Below are positions 16,069 through 23,418 of a stretch of DNA of 33,489 bases, piece after piece. Under the pieces are notes generated by a model that worked only from the letters and a program-made list of their open reading frames with translations, was not told where the DNA came from and ran no database searches. The DNA is taken from NCBI GenBank assembly GCA_034433795.1, contig DAOUAE010000073.1, forward strand, positions 1 through 33,489, given 5' to 3'. Within the stretch, counting starts at the first letter, position 1, and the number at the start of each line of letters is the position of its first letter. Made by a program: the position numbers and the translations under genes. The stretch comes from DAOUAE01 sp034433795 (GTDB lineage Bacteria; Chloroflexota; UBA6077; FW602-bin22; DAOUAE01).

Positions 16069-16908
16069 ATGCGCGGAAACGAGCCAGAGAAGCCCTCGCT
16101 GGGCGCCCGCCTGCGCGAGCGGCGGCGGGAACGGGGCCTGACGCTGGATCAGGTCGAACGGGCGACCCGCATCCGCCGCCGCTACCTGGTGGCCTTCGAG
16201 GCCGACGACTACACCGTGTTCCCCTCGCCGGTCCACGCGCGCGGTCTGCTCCGGGCCTACGCGCAGTACCTGGGGCTGGACCCCGCTGATCTCCTGCCAG
16301 ACCTGGACCGTCTCCTGCCCACCGGAACCGGCGGGATTCAGCCGGCGACCAGCCTCTGGCACTCAGCCCGCTCCGCGACCCCGCTGGCCGGCGTCGTCCT
16401 GCTCGTGCTCTGTCTGATCGGGCTGGCGCTCTTCCTGTTCGGTCAGCAGTACGCGGCGCTGCTGGCCAGCAGCGGGACCGGGCCGGGAGGTGGCGAGAGC
16501 CAGCCGGGCGCTCCCCCCCTCACCGTGCGGGCCAGCGATCAGGAGAGCCCGCCGCCGAGTCCGACGCCGACGCCCTGGCCGCCAACCCCCACGCCGGTGC
16601 CGACCCCCACGCCCCGGCCCTCGCCGACCCCGACGCCCACGCCGGCGCTGATCGTTATCGAGGCCCGGGCGCTGGGCCGGGTGTGGGTCCAGGCCGAAAC
16701 CGACGGTCGGGTGGTCTACTCGGGCATTCTGCAGGCGGGCGACGAGCGGCGGTGGGTCGGTCAGCAGCGGGTCTTCCTCTGGGTGGGCAACGCCGGGCTG
16801 CTCGAGGTGCGCTCCAACGGCCAGCGTTACCCGCTGGGCGCACCGGGTGAGGTGGTGCGTGTCACCTGGACCGCCCCAACCGGCGCGCCCCAGGCCGAGC
16901 GGCGCTAG
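16069..16908 (+). CDS. RodZ-like protein (HTH, membrane helix, Pro-Thr linker, DUF4115)
   Basis: 279 residues from ATG 16069. Residues 10-80 are an HTH_25 helix-turn-helix (LGARLRERRRERGLTLDQVE and the RodZ-typical YLVAFEADDYTVFPSPVHAR). A single membrane helix follows near 105-127 (TPLAGVVLLVLCLIGLALFL), then a Pro-Thr-rich linker (about 160-190), then a DUF4115 beta domain (VWVQAETDGRVVYSGILQAG and GNAGLLEVRSNGQRYPLG). This is the full RodZ layout: cytoplasmic HTH that binds the MreB cytoskeleton in rods, and an extracytoplasmic tail. No mre or other cell-shape gene is adjacent, so a shape role is by family only. The start has GGAGGG nine bases upstream. Confidence 0.85.
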   Translation: MRGNEPEKPSLGARLRERRRERGLTLDQVERATRIRRRYLVAFEADDYTVFPSPVHARGLLRAYAQYLGLDPADLLPDLDRLLPTGTGGIQPATSLWHSARSATPLAGVVLLVLCLIGLALFLFGQQYAALLASSGTGPGGGESQPGAPPLTVRASDQESPPPSPTPTPWPPTPTPVPTPTPRPSPTPTPTPALIVIEARALGRVWVQAETDGRVVYSGILQAGDERRWVGQQRVFLWVGNAGLLEVRSNGQRYPLGAPGEVVRVTWTAPTGAPQAERR

Positions 16909-16962
16909 AATCCATCCTGCCCGTCCTGCTGTGCCCGTCTGTCCTCCGACCGACCACCATCA

Positions 16963-16978
16963 AGACGGCCGGCCGTCT
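16963..16978. repeat. 16-base perfect palindrome after the RodZ-like gene
   Basis: AGACGGCCGGCCGTCT reads the same on both strands. It lies 55 bases past the stop at 16908 and 195 bases before tRNA-Sec. It may act as a weak terminator or a protein site. The rest of 16909-17162 holds no gene I can support. Confidence 0.5.
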
Positions 16979-17162
16979 GAAGAGGCAGGAGGGCTCTCCG
17001 GGCGGTCAAAAACCGGCTGTGGAGAGGGTCCGGCCGGGGGATGTTTCTCTCCGGATAGCCAGACCAGCGTCGGGGCACCGGGTCCGGGTGTATTTGGCCG
17101 CCAGCATGGCAGGCGAGCGGCTGTTATCGGGGCCGCTCTGTGGCCGGCATCGCCGGGTGTGG

Positions 17163-17168
17163 TAGAAT
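17163..17168 (+). promoter_or_regulatory. -10 box for the tRNA-Sec gene
   Basis: TAGAAT (17163-17168) ends five bases before the tRNA 5' end, so the transcript would start at or just before the mature end. No clear -35 is seen upstream. Confidence 0.5.
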
Positions 17169-17173
17169 AGACT

Positions 17174-17271
17174 GGGAGCGGATGGGGCCTGGTGGCTCTC
17201 CCGGTCTTCAAAACCGTGGCGCCGGCGTCCAGGCGTCGGCGGGTGGGTTCGATTCCCATACGCTCCCGCCA
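17174..17271 (+). tRNA. selC: tRNA-Sec (selenocysteine, anticodon TCA)
   Basis: 98 bases including an encoded CCA. The acceptor arm GGGAGCG pairs with CGCTCCC. The D arm is a 6-bp stem (GGGGCC/GGCTCT, with wobbles) closed by a four-base loop TGGT, the mark of bacterial tRNA-Sec. The anticodon loop CTTCAAA carries TCA, which reads UGA. The long variable arm is an 8-bp stem (CGCCGGCG/CGTCGGCG) with loop TCCAGG, and the T arm encloses TTCGATT. The eighth acceptor pair and the outermost anticodon-stem pair are mismatched, which is tolerable. It implies that SelA, SelB, SelD and at least one selenoprotein are encoded elsewhere; none is visible here. Confidence 0.95.
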
Positions 17272-17351
17272 GGGCGGCGACACAGCCAGGCCGCCCCAGG
17301 GCCACGAGCGCCCGCATCAAAATGGCATCAAGACGGCATCAGACAGAGCCC

Positions 17352-17410
17352 CACGGCGACCTTGACAGGAGAGACCGAAGGGGGAGCATAGAGGACGCCA
17401 GGTCGCCGTG
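17352..17410. repeat. 10-bp inverted repeat flanking a TTGACA box
   Basis: CACGGCGACC (17352-17361) and GGTCGCCGTG (17401-17410) are exact reverse complements separated by 39 bases. TTGACA sits directly inside the left arm (17362-17367). No good -10 follows at the right distance (GCATAG only). It might be a control site or the fold of a small RNA; the rest of 17272-17485 is empty of genes. Confidence 0.35.
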
Positions 17411-17485
17411 CACGGCCTGGCCGCTGGACCGGGACTGCACCCCCAGTCGCCGGTCTTTTGGTGTGAATACGTCAGCTCCAGAGCG

Positions 17486-18364
17486 CTACCCCCGGGGCCT
17501 CGCCTGGTCCTGGCCGGAGCAATGGGTAGAACGGTCCTCCAGAGGCGGCGGGATGTGCTCCCGCGCCAGGTCGAAGGCCAGACGGTTCATGATGCGCTCC
17601 AGCGGGATCGGCCCCTTCTCCTCCGGCCAGTAGTGGGCGGCCACCGGGTCGGCCGGCATGGGACGGGAGCGCCAGATGTGGTAGCCGTTGCCGTCGCGGG
17701 TGCTGAGGTACTCCCAGATGTCCCGCTCACTGAGCCCGCGCCCGCGGGCGTACTCCAGCATGCCCAGCAGCTCCCGCTCCATCTCCACCGGCAGCGTCCG
17801 GCGGTCGGCGAACACCAGGAGGACGCCGGTCTCCGGGCTGTAGCCCCAGATGGTCCGCTCCGGCCGGCCGACGGGGAACATCGCGTGGAAGCGGGCCTCG
17901 ATGATGAGCTCCCCCGGACTCGGCCGGCGCTGACGGGCCTTCGACACCGGCGGCAGTCGGGCGGCGATCTCTTTCACAGACGGCGCCTCTGATTCCGGCT
18001 GCCCGTAGTAGGCGGAGAGCGGGAATCTCTGGAGCGGCCGGGCCTCCTCGGCCATCGCCCGCAGAAGCGGCTCCGTGCGCTTCTGCGCCGGCAGGGGGGT
18101 GATCAGGAACGGCCGGCCGTCCGGCCGTTCCACCAGCAGCCACTGCTGCTCCGCCGGCGTCAGGGGGTCGGGGATGATGCTGGCCGCCTGACTGGCGCGG
18201 AGGAAGGAATCGCCCAGCAGGGTGTACTCCATCACACCCGTCCGGGGGTCCAGGTTGAGCGTCGTGATGGGGTCAAAGATGCCATCATCCAGGGTCAGCG
18301 CGGCCCCCTGACGGACCAGCGCCAGGAGCCGGGCGATGGTGTGCGGGTCGGCGCGGAGCGGCAT
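17486..18364 (-). CDS. Conserved-looking protein of unknown function
   Basis: 292 residues from ATG 18364, which follows GGGGGAAGAGAG; the open frame extends upstream but shows no protein-like composition there. No catalytic motif or membrane helix is recognised. The N-terminal half has LLALVRQGAALTLDDGIFDP and MEYTLLGDSFLRASQAASI. The middle is an acidic-basic linker, and the C-terminal half (SPGELIIEARFHAMFPVGRP, VLLVFADRRTLPVEMERELL) looks like a mixed alpha/beta domain. Codon use matches its neighbours, so it is a real resident gene. It is probably cytosolic. Neighbours give no clue: tRNA-Sec lies on the other strand and the prenyl synthase has its own promoter. Confidence 0.7.
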   Translation of the reverse strand: MPLRADPHTIARLLALVRQGAALTLDDGIFDPITTLNLDPRTGVMEYTLLGDSFLRASQAASIIPDPLTPAEQQWLLVERPDGRPFLITPLPAQKRTEPLLRAMAEEARPLQRFPLSAYYGQPESEAPSVKEIAARLPPVSKARQRRPSPGELIIEARFHAMFPVGRPERTIWGYSPETGVLLVFADRRTLPVEMERELLGMLEYARGRGLSERDIWEYLSTRDGNGYHIWRSRPMPADPVAAHYWPEEKGPIPLERIMNRLAFDLAREHIPPPLEDRSTHCSGQDQARPRG

Positions 18365-18534
18365 CTCTCTTCCCCCCTTACACCGTGATGGCCTCTTCCA
18401 GCGGCCGGCCCCCAGAGGTGGTGCCGTGGCTGGTCGGTCAGCCACCATAGGGGCAAGCAGCGCCTGTTCTTCTGATTCCCCGACCCCCACGTCCGCCCGC
18501 GCTCCCCCTCCCGTCACCATCACGCCCCCGGCCG

Positions 18535-19506
18535 CTAACTCCGCCGCTCCACCGCGTAATCGGCGATCTCCCACAGCGCCCGCCGGTAGGGATTGTCGGG
18601 CAGAATCTCCAGCGCCGCCTTGGCCTGTTGAGCCAGCCGCCGCGCCTCCTCCAGCGCGTAGCCAATGGCCGGCGAATCGGCGATCAGCGCCACCGCCGCC
18701 CGCACCGCCCCGTCGGTCAGATCGTCCCCGGCGATCACCCGGTGCAGCAACGGCTCCTCCGGATACCGCTCCAGAAACCAGAGCACCGGCAGCGTCACCG
18801 TCCCCTGCCGCAGATCCGACCCCACCGGCTTGCCCAGCTCCCGCTCGTCGCCGATAAAGTCCAGCACATCATCAACGATCTGGAAGGCCAGCCCCAGATT
18901 GGCCCCGTAGGCAGCCAGCGCCTGGACCACCGGCTCGGGCGCGTGGCTGAGCACCGCTCCCCCCTCGGTGGCGGTGACAAACAGAGCGGCCGTCTTGCCA
19001 TAGATCCGCCGGTAGTATTCCTCCCGGCTCTCCGGCCCCACCGGCCCCCGGAAGACCTGCCGCAACTCCGAGTCGCAGATCTGCATGAGCGCCCGGGCGA
19101 ACAGCGCCATCACCCGCACGCTCTCGGTCGCGCTGGCCATCGCCGCCGACCGGGCGAAAAGATAGTCGCCGACCAGAACGGTGGCCTTGGGACCGACCAG
19201 GGCGTGCAGCGCCGGCAGCCCCCGTCGGGTCGGGGCGTTGTCAATGAGATCGTCGTGTATCAGGGTGGCGGTGTGCAAAAGCTCCACCGCCCCGGCCAGC
19301 GGCAGCACCCGCTCCGGCTGGTAGTCGAAAAAATGCGCTGCCAGCAGCGCCAGCGCCGGCCGCAGCCGCTTGCCCCGCCGGCGCAGCACATGCCCCAGCA
19401 CCTGCGCCAGCAACGGGTACTCCACCTCGGCGATCACGCCCTCGAGCAGCGCCTCGACACGCTCCAGGTCCTCCTGGACCGGGCCAAAAAGGGCGGTGAC
19501 GGACAC
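18535..19506 (-). CDS. Polyprenyl (all-trans) diphosphate synthase
   Basis: 323 residues from GTG 19506. It condenses isopentenyl diphosphate onto an allylic diphosphate, typically to make the side chain of menaquinone. The first Asp-rich motif is ELLHTATLIHDDLIDNAPTR, the second is GLAFQIVDDVLDFIGDE; RRRGKRLRPALALLAAHF and YGKTAALFVTATEGGAVL are the other conserved blocks. The residues before the first DDxxD are small-to-medium, which suits a long-chain product, but chain length cannot be fixed from this. An in-frame start at 19581 lies inside the promoter (19561-19589), so GTG 19506, six bases after GGAGG, is preferred. No menaquinone gene is adjacent. Confidence 0.92.
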   Translation of the reverse strand: MSVTALFGPVQEDLERVEALLEGVIAEVEYPLLAQVLGHVLRRRGKRLRPALALLAAHFFDYQPERVLPLAGAVELLHTATLIHDDLIDNAPTRRGLPALHALVGPKATVLVGDYLFARSAAMASATESVRVMALFARALMQICDSELRQVFRGPVGPESREEYYRRIYGKTAALFVTATEGGAVLSHAPEPVVQALAAYGANLGLAFQIVDDVLDFIGDERELGKPVGSDLRQGTVTLPVLWFLERYPEEPLLHRVIAGDDLTDGAVRAAVALIADSPAIGYALEEARRLAQQAKAALEILPDNPYRRALWEIADYAVERRS

Positions 19507-19558
19507 CACCGGCCTCCCACCTGTACGCTCACCACAGCCCCACCGGGCCGTGGTGCTC

Positions 19559-19984
19559 TTAGCATAGCGCTCGCCGCCCAACCTGTCCAGACGGCCACCC
19601 GGCCGGCGCCCCCGGTCGCCACGGCCCCGACTCCCCCGGAACCCGCCACCGCTCGGGCAGCCGATCCTTCACCCGCCGCTCCGCCTCCAGCCGGCGGAGC
19701 AGGGCCCCCGTGGCACCAGGCCCGGCGCCGGTGACCCACCAGTCGCCCGCCGGCCCCGGCGCGCGGCCCACCTTCAGCACCCGTCCAGCCGGTGCGCCAT
19801 CCAGGACTCCGGAATCCCCGCCCGGGCGCGCAGCGGCCCCTTCCGTCCCCGGTCGAAGGCCAGGGTCGTCTCGGCCACCGCGACCGCCAGCACCGCGCTG
19901 GGCGGGTGCTGCCCCCCGGCCGTCAGGCGGACCGCCTGACACCACCGCCGGAGCCGGCTCCGGCTCTGAGTCCTCCTCCCGCAC
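19559..19984 (-). pseudogene. Decayed Uma2-family gene
   Basis: Pieces of a Uma2 protein appear in order but in two frames. The first is EPEPAPAVVSGGPPD in one frame. Then VLAVAVAETTLAFDRGRKG and ARAGIPESWM appear one frame over, followed by VLKVGRAPGPAGDWWVTG back in the first frame. This is the family order (PEPDLAVV, then EVADxxLAYDRGxK, then GIPEYWVVD, then the C-terminal strand). The N-terminal 70 or so residues are missing. Two opposite frameshifts and the lost start mark it as dead. The exact 3' limit is uncertain. It fills most of the otherwise geneless stretch 19507-20045. Confidence 0.65.
19561..19589 (-). promoter_or_regulatory. Promoter for the polyprenyl synthase gene
   Basis: On the minus strand, TGGACA (19589-19584), a 17-base spacer and TATGCT (19566-19561). 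The start would be near 19554, about 48 bases before GTG 19506. Confidence 0.6.
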
Positions 19985-20045
19985 CCCACATCACCGACCG
20001 TTCGTACCCGGTCCGCCGCCAGTGTCTGGGCGGCATCCGCTCCCC

Positions 20046-20825
20046 TCACTCCGCCGGCAGCCCGAAGAGCTGCCGGGCATTGGCCGTGGTCTGGGCGGCG
20101 ACAGCCTCCAGCGAGAGGCCCCGCCGGGCGGCCAGCCCCTCGGCCACATAGCGCAGATAGGCCGGCTCGTTCCGCCGTCCCCGCACCGGCTGGGGCGCCA
20201 GATACGGACTGTCGGTCTCCAGAAGCAGCCGCTCCAGCGGCACGGCCGCAGCGACTGCCCGCAGCGGCTCGCTCCTGGGAAAGGTCAGAATCCCCCCGAA
20301 AGAGAGGAAAAAGCCCAGGTCCAGGGCCCGCTGCGCCGTGGCGAGGTCGCCGGTGAAGCAGTGCAGGACGCCCCGCGCCGGGGAGCGCTCCGCCACCCAC
20401 CGGTGGAGCAGAGCCAGCAGATCGGCGGTCGCCTCCCGATTGTGGAGGACCACCGGCCGGCCCAGGTCGCTGGCCAGCCGCAGCTGCTCCCACAGGACCG
20501 CCTGCTGAACCGCCGCTGGAGCGCCCGGCCGGTAGTAGTCGAGCCCGATCTCGCCGATGGCCACCACCAGGGGGTCGGCCGCCAGCTGGCGCAGCGCGGC
20601 CGCCGTCTCAGGGGTCCAGGTGGCGGCGGCGCTGGGATGGACACCGACCGCCACCCGCACCCCGGGGTGCTGACGGGCCAGGGCCAGTGAGCGCTGGCTG
20701 GAGGCCAGGTCGGTCCCGGCGGTGACGATCCAGCGAACCCCGGCCGCCCGGGCCCGCTCGAGGACCGCCGGCAGATCCTGGGCGAAGGCCGGGTCGTCGA
20801 GGTGGGCGTGGCTATCGACGAGCAC
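20046..20825 (-). CDS. tatD: TatD family metal-dependent hydrolase/deoxyribonuclease
   Basis: 259 residues from GTG 20825, which overlaps the last codons of metG by 14 bases; GAGGAA lies just before it. The TIM-barrel metal sites are in place: VDSHAHLDD (HxH), VAIGEIGLDYYR (Glu), VVLHNREA (His), GVLHCFTGD (His) and LLLETDSPYLAP (Asp). TatD proteins are Mg-dependent 3'-5' exonucleases and may also act in D-aminoacyl-tRNA or RNA turnover. The metG-tatD pairing is common in bacteria and supports the call. It is the last gene of the hpf operon. Confidence 0.93.
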   Translation of the reverse strand: MLVDSHAHLDDPAFAQDLPAVLERARAAGVRWIVTAGTDLASSQRSLALARQHPGVRVAVGVHPSAAATWTPETAAALRQLAADPLVVAIGEIGLDYYRPGAPAAVQQAVLWEQLRLASDLGRPVVLHNREATADLLALLHRWVAERSPARGVLHCFTGDLATAQRALDLGFFLSFGGILTFPRSEPLRAVAAAVPLERLLLETDSPYLAPQPVRGRRNEPAYLRYVAEGLAARRGLSLEAVAAQTTANARQLFGLPAE

Positions 20826-22362
20826 GTTCCTCGAGCCGCGGGAAGAGCGGGGTCGGCTGGGCGGCGACCCGCTCGCCCGGCCGGCGTCCACCCCAGCGCG
20901 GCGGGGAGGCCAGCCAGGTGCCGCCGGGGGCCAGCGTCACCCCCAGCTGGGCGGCCATCCGCTCGGCCGCGCTCGGCATCACCGGCCAGAGGGCCTCGGC
21001 CACCAGCCGCAGCGTCTCCAGCAGGGTATAGAGGACGGTGCCCAGCCGGACCCGGTCGCTCCGGGCCAGGACCCAGGGCTGGGTGGCGTCGACATAGCGG
21101 TTGGCCTGGGCCACCACCTGCCGGACGGCCTCGAGGGCGACGTGAAACTCCAGGGCCTCGAACGCGTGCTCCAGCGTCGGGAAGAGGCCGGTCGCCGCCT
21201 CCCGCAGCGCCCGGTCGGGCTCCTCCTCCGGGCCGGGCGCCGGCACCTGCCCGTCGCAGTAGCGGTGGACCATGCTGAGGACGCGGTTGAGCAGGTTGCC
21301 CAGATCGTTGGCCAGGTCGGCGTTATAGCGCTTGGCGAACGACTCCAGCGAGATGTCGCCGTCGGCCCCGAAGGGGAACTCCGAGAGCATCAGATAGCGG
21401 GTGGCGTCGGCCCCGAAGCGCTCGACCAGCTGGGCCGGGCGGATGACGTTGCCCAGCGACTTGGACATCTTCTGGCCCTCGACGGTGAAGAAGCCGTGGG
21501 CGTAGATCCGGCGCGGGGTGGGCAGCCCGGCGGCGATGAGCAGGGCCGGCCAGATGACCGCGTGGAACCAGAGGATGTCCTTGGCCATCAGGTGGAGATC
21601 GGCCGGCCAGTAGCGCTGGAAGGTGGCCGGGTCGTCGCCGTAGCCGATGGCCGAGATGTAGTTGATGAGGGCGTCCACCCAGACGTAGGTCGTCTGGGTC
21701 GGGTCGAAGGGCAGGGGAATCCCCCAGGTCAGAGTCGCCCGCGAGATGCTGATATCGCTCAGCCCCAGCCGCAGCTTGCCCAGCACCTCGTTGTAGCGGG
21801 CCGGGGGCTCCACCCGGTAGTGCCAGGGATCGGTGGGGGTGGTCAGGGCCCGCAGCAGGACCTCCTGGTACTTCGAGAGACGGAAGAAATAGTTCTCCTC
21901 GGCGTAGTGGACCGGCGGACGCAGGTGGAGCGGGCAGAGACCGTCGGTCAGCTCGTCCTCGCTGTAGAAGCGCTCGCAGCCCACGCAGTAGAGGCCCTCG
22001 TAGAGGCCCTTGTAGATGTCGCCTCGGTCGTAAAGAACCTGCAGGAACTTGCGCACCGCCGCCTCGTGCCGGGGATCGGTGGTGCGGATGAAGTAGTCGT
22101 AGGAGATGTGGAGGAGCTGCCAGGCCTCTTTGAAGGCCACCACCATCTCGTCGGCGAACGCCTGGGGGGATTTCCCGGCCTGGGCCGCCGCCTCGGCGAT
22201 CTTGGCGCCGTGTTCGTCGGTGCCGGTCAGGAAAAAGACGTCCCGCCCCTGCCGCCGATAGTAGCGCGCCAGCACATCGGCGGCGATGGTGGTGTAGGCG
22301 TGCCCGATGTGCGGCACATCGTTGATGTAGTAAATGGGCGTGGTGACATAGAACTTGGCCAT
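20812..22362 (-). CDS. metG: Methionyl-tRNA synthetase
   Basis: 516 residues from ATG 22362, the short single-chain form without the C-terminal tRNA-binding (EMAP-like) domain. It charges tRNA-Met and initiator tRNA. The class I signatures are PHIGHAYT (HIGH, residues 17-24) and GQKMSKSLGN (KMSKS). A zinc knuckle of the CxxC type with a CPLH end (YCVGCERFYSEDELTDGLCP) sits in the connective peptide. The anticodon-binding helical domain follows (YNADLANDLGNLLNRVLSM). It starts 45 bases after the rsmI stop; the gap holds an 18-base palindrome. Its last 14 bases overlap tatD. Confidence 0.96.
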   Translation of the reverse strand: MAKFYVTTPIYYINDVPHIGHAYTTIAADVLARYYRRQGRDVFFLTGTDEHGAKIAEAAAQAGKSPQAFADEMVVAFKEAWQLLHISYDYFIRTTDPRHEAAVRKFLQVLYDRGDIYKGLYEGLYCVGCERFYSEDELTDGLCPLHLRPPVHYAEENYFFRLSKYQEVLLRALTTPTDPWHYRVEPPARYNEVLGKLRLGLSDISISRATLTWGIPLPFDPTQTTYVWVDALINYISAIGYGDDPATFQRYWPADLHLMAKDILWFHAVIWPALLIAAGLPTPRRIYAHGFFTVEGQKMSKSLGNVIRPAQLVERFGADATRYLMLSEFPFGADGDISLESFAKRYNADLANDLGNLLNRVLSMVHRYCDGQVPAPGPEEEPDRALREAATGLFPTLEHAFEALEFHVALEAVRQVVAQANRYVDATQPWVLARSDRVRLGTVLYTLLETLRLVAEALWPVMPSAAERMAAQLGVTLAPGGTWLASPPRWGGRRPGERVAAQPTPLFPRLEERARR

Positions 22363-22379
22363 GCGCTCCGGTCCCCGGC

Positions 22380-22397
22380 GGCGCCCCGCGGGGCGCC
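22380..22397. terminator. 18-base palindrome between rsmI and metG
   Basis: GGCGCCCCGCGGGGCGCC is perfectly self-complementary. On the minus strand it follows the rsmI stop by 10 bases and precedes metG by 17. It may attenuate or separate expression of metG-tatD from the upstream genes. There is no T-run. Confidence 0.4.
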
Positions 22398-22407
22398 CGG
22401 TCTTGCC

Positions 22408-23241
22408 CTATATCTTACCACAGCCGCGCTCGGCCAGCAAAAGCCGGTAGACCTCGCGCCGACGGGCGCCGGTGGCCTGGACCACCGCCTCGACCGCCTC
22501 GCGGGGGCTGAGCCCCCGGGCCAGAGCCTGCCGGAGGGCCATCCGCACCGCCTCCTCGGTCGGCGCCCGGGGCGGCGCCCCGCCGATGACCAGGGTGAAT
22601 TCGCCCTGCGGCTGGCGCTCCTGAAAAAGCCGGGCCAGCGACCCGACCGTCCCGCGCAGGAACTCCTCGTGGAGTTTGGTCAGCTCGCGGGCGATGACCA
22701 GCGGGCGGTCGGGGCCGAAGACCGCCAGCAGATCAGCCAGGGTGGCCCGCAGCCGGTGGGGGGACTCAAAGGCGACGATGGTCCGCGGCTGGTCGCGCAC
22801 CTCCTCCAGCCGGCGACGCCGTTCGCCGGCCCGACGGGGCAGGAAGCCCAGGTAAAGGAACTGATCGGTCGGCAGCCCGGCGGCCGCCAGCGCGGTGATG
22901 ATGGCCGAGGGCCCCGGCACCGGCACCACCGGCAGGCCCCGCTCGATGGCCGCCCGGACCAGGTCGTAGCCGGGGTCAGAGATGCCTGGCATGCCGGCCT
23001 CGGAGACCAGGGCCAGGTCCTGGCTCTCCAGGTGGCGCAGGAGAAAGGCCAGCTTGGCCGCCCCGCTGTGCTCGAAGTACGAGGTCATGGGGGTGGTGAT
23101 GCCGTAGTGGTCGAGGAGGATGCGCGTCCGGCGGGTGTCCTCGGCGGCGATGAGCGGCACCTCACGCAGGACGCGCAGCGCCCGCAGGGTGATGTCCTCC
23201 AGATTCCCGATCGGCGTGCCGACCAGGTAGAGCGTTCCCAT
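22408..23241 (-). CDS. rsmI: 16S rRNA (cytidine1402-2'-O)-methyltransferase
   Basis: 277 residues from ATG 23241, full length. It methylates the ribose of C1402 in the decoding centre, using SAM. Diagnostic tetrapyrrole-methylase-fold blocks are LYLVGTPIGNLEDITLRAL, AAEDTRRTRILLDHYGI, LVSEAGMPGISDPGYDLV, VPVPGPSAIITALAAAGL, FYLGFLPRR-type (FLYLGFLPRRAGERRRRL) and FESPHRLRATLADL. The gene follows the zinc-ribbon gene by 33 bases and belongs to the hpf operon. Confidence 0.96.
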   Translation of the reverse strand: MGTLYLVGTPIGNLEDITLRALRVLREVPLIAAEDTRRTRILLDHYGITTPMTSYFEHSGAAKLAFLLRHLESQDLALVSEAGMPGISDPGYDLVRAAIERGLPVVPVPGPSAIITALAAAGLPTDQFLYLGFLPRRAGERRRRLEEVRDQPRTIVAFESPHRLRATLADLLAVFGPDRPLVIARELTKLHEEFLRGTVGSLARLFQERQPQGEFTLVIGGAPPRAPTEEAVRMALRQALARGLSPREAVEAVVQATGARRREVYRLLLAERGCGKI

Positions 23242-23274
23242 CCGTCAGCCGCACGCGGCCCCCGGCCGGGGCGG

Positions 23275-23418
23275 TCAGGCGGTGTGATAGGCGATGAGCC
23301 AGCGGGTGAGACGGGTCAGCCACCCGGCCGGCCGCTCGCGCCGGGCGCACTCCCGGCAGAGGGCGGCCGGCTGGCCCAGCCACTGACCGCAGCGCTGGCA
23401 GTGCCACGGCGTCTTCAT
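23275..23418 (-). CDS. 47-residue four-cysteine zinc-ribbon protein
   Basis: ATG 23418 overlaps the stop of the preceding gene as ATGA, a classical coupled start. The protein begins MKTPWHCQRCGQWL and continues with LCRECARRE, giving a CxxC-x(10)-CxxC pattern that should bind one zinc. The tail (GWLTRLTRWLIAYHTA) is amphipathic or weakly hydrophobic. No family can be named. Its position between a nucleotidyltransferase-like protein and rsmI, in frame and coupled, supports it as a real gene despite its size. It might be a regulator, an rRNA-binding partner or a small adaptor (inference). Confidence 0.7.
   Translation of the reverse strand: MKTPWHCQRCGQWLGQPAALCRECARRERPAGWLTRLTRWLIAYHTA

Noticed and set aside
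19559..19984. In-frame UGA in the Uma2 remnant as a selenocysteine codon, given tRNA-Sec nearby
   Set aside because: The sequence after the UGA matches Uma2 only in another frame, so this is a frameshift and not recoding.
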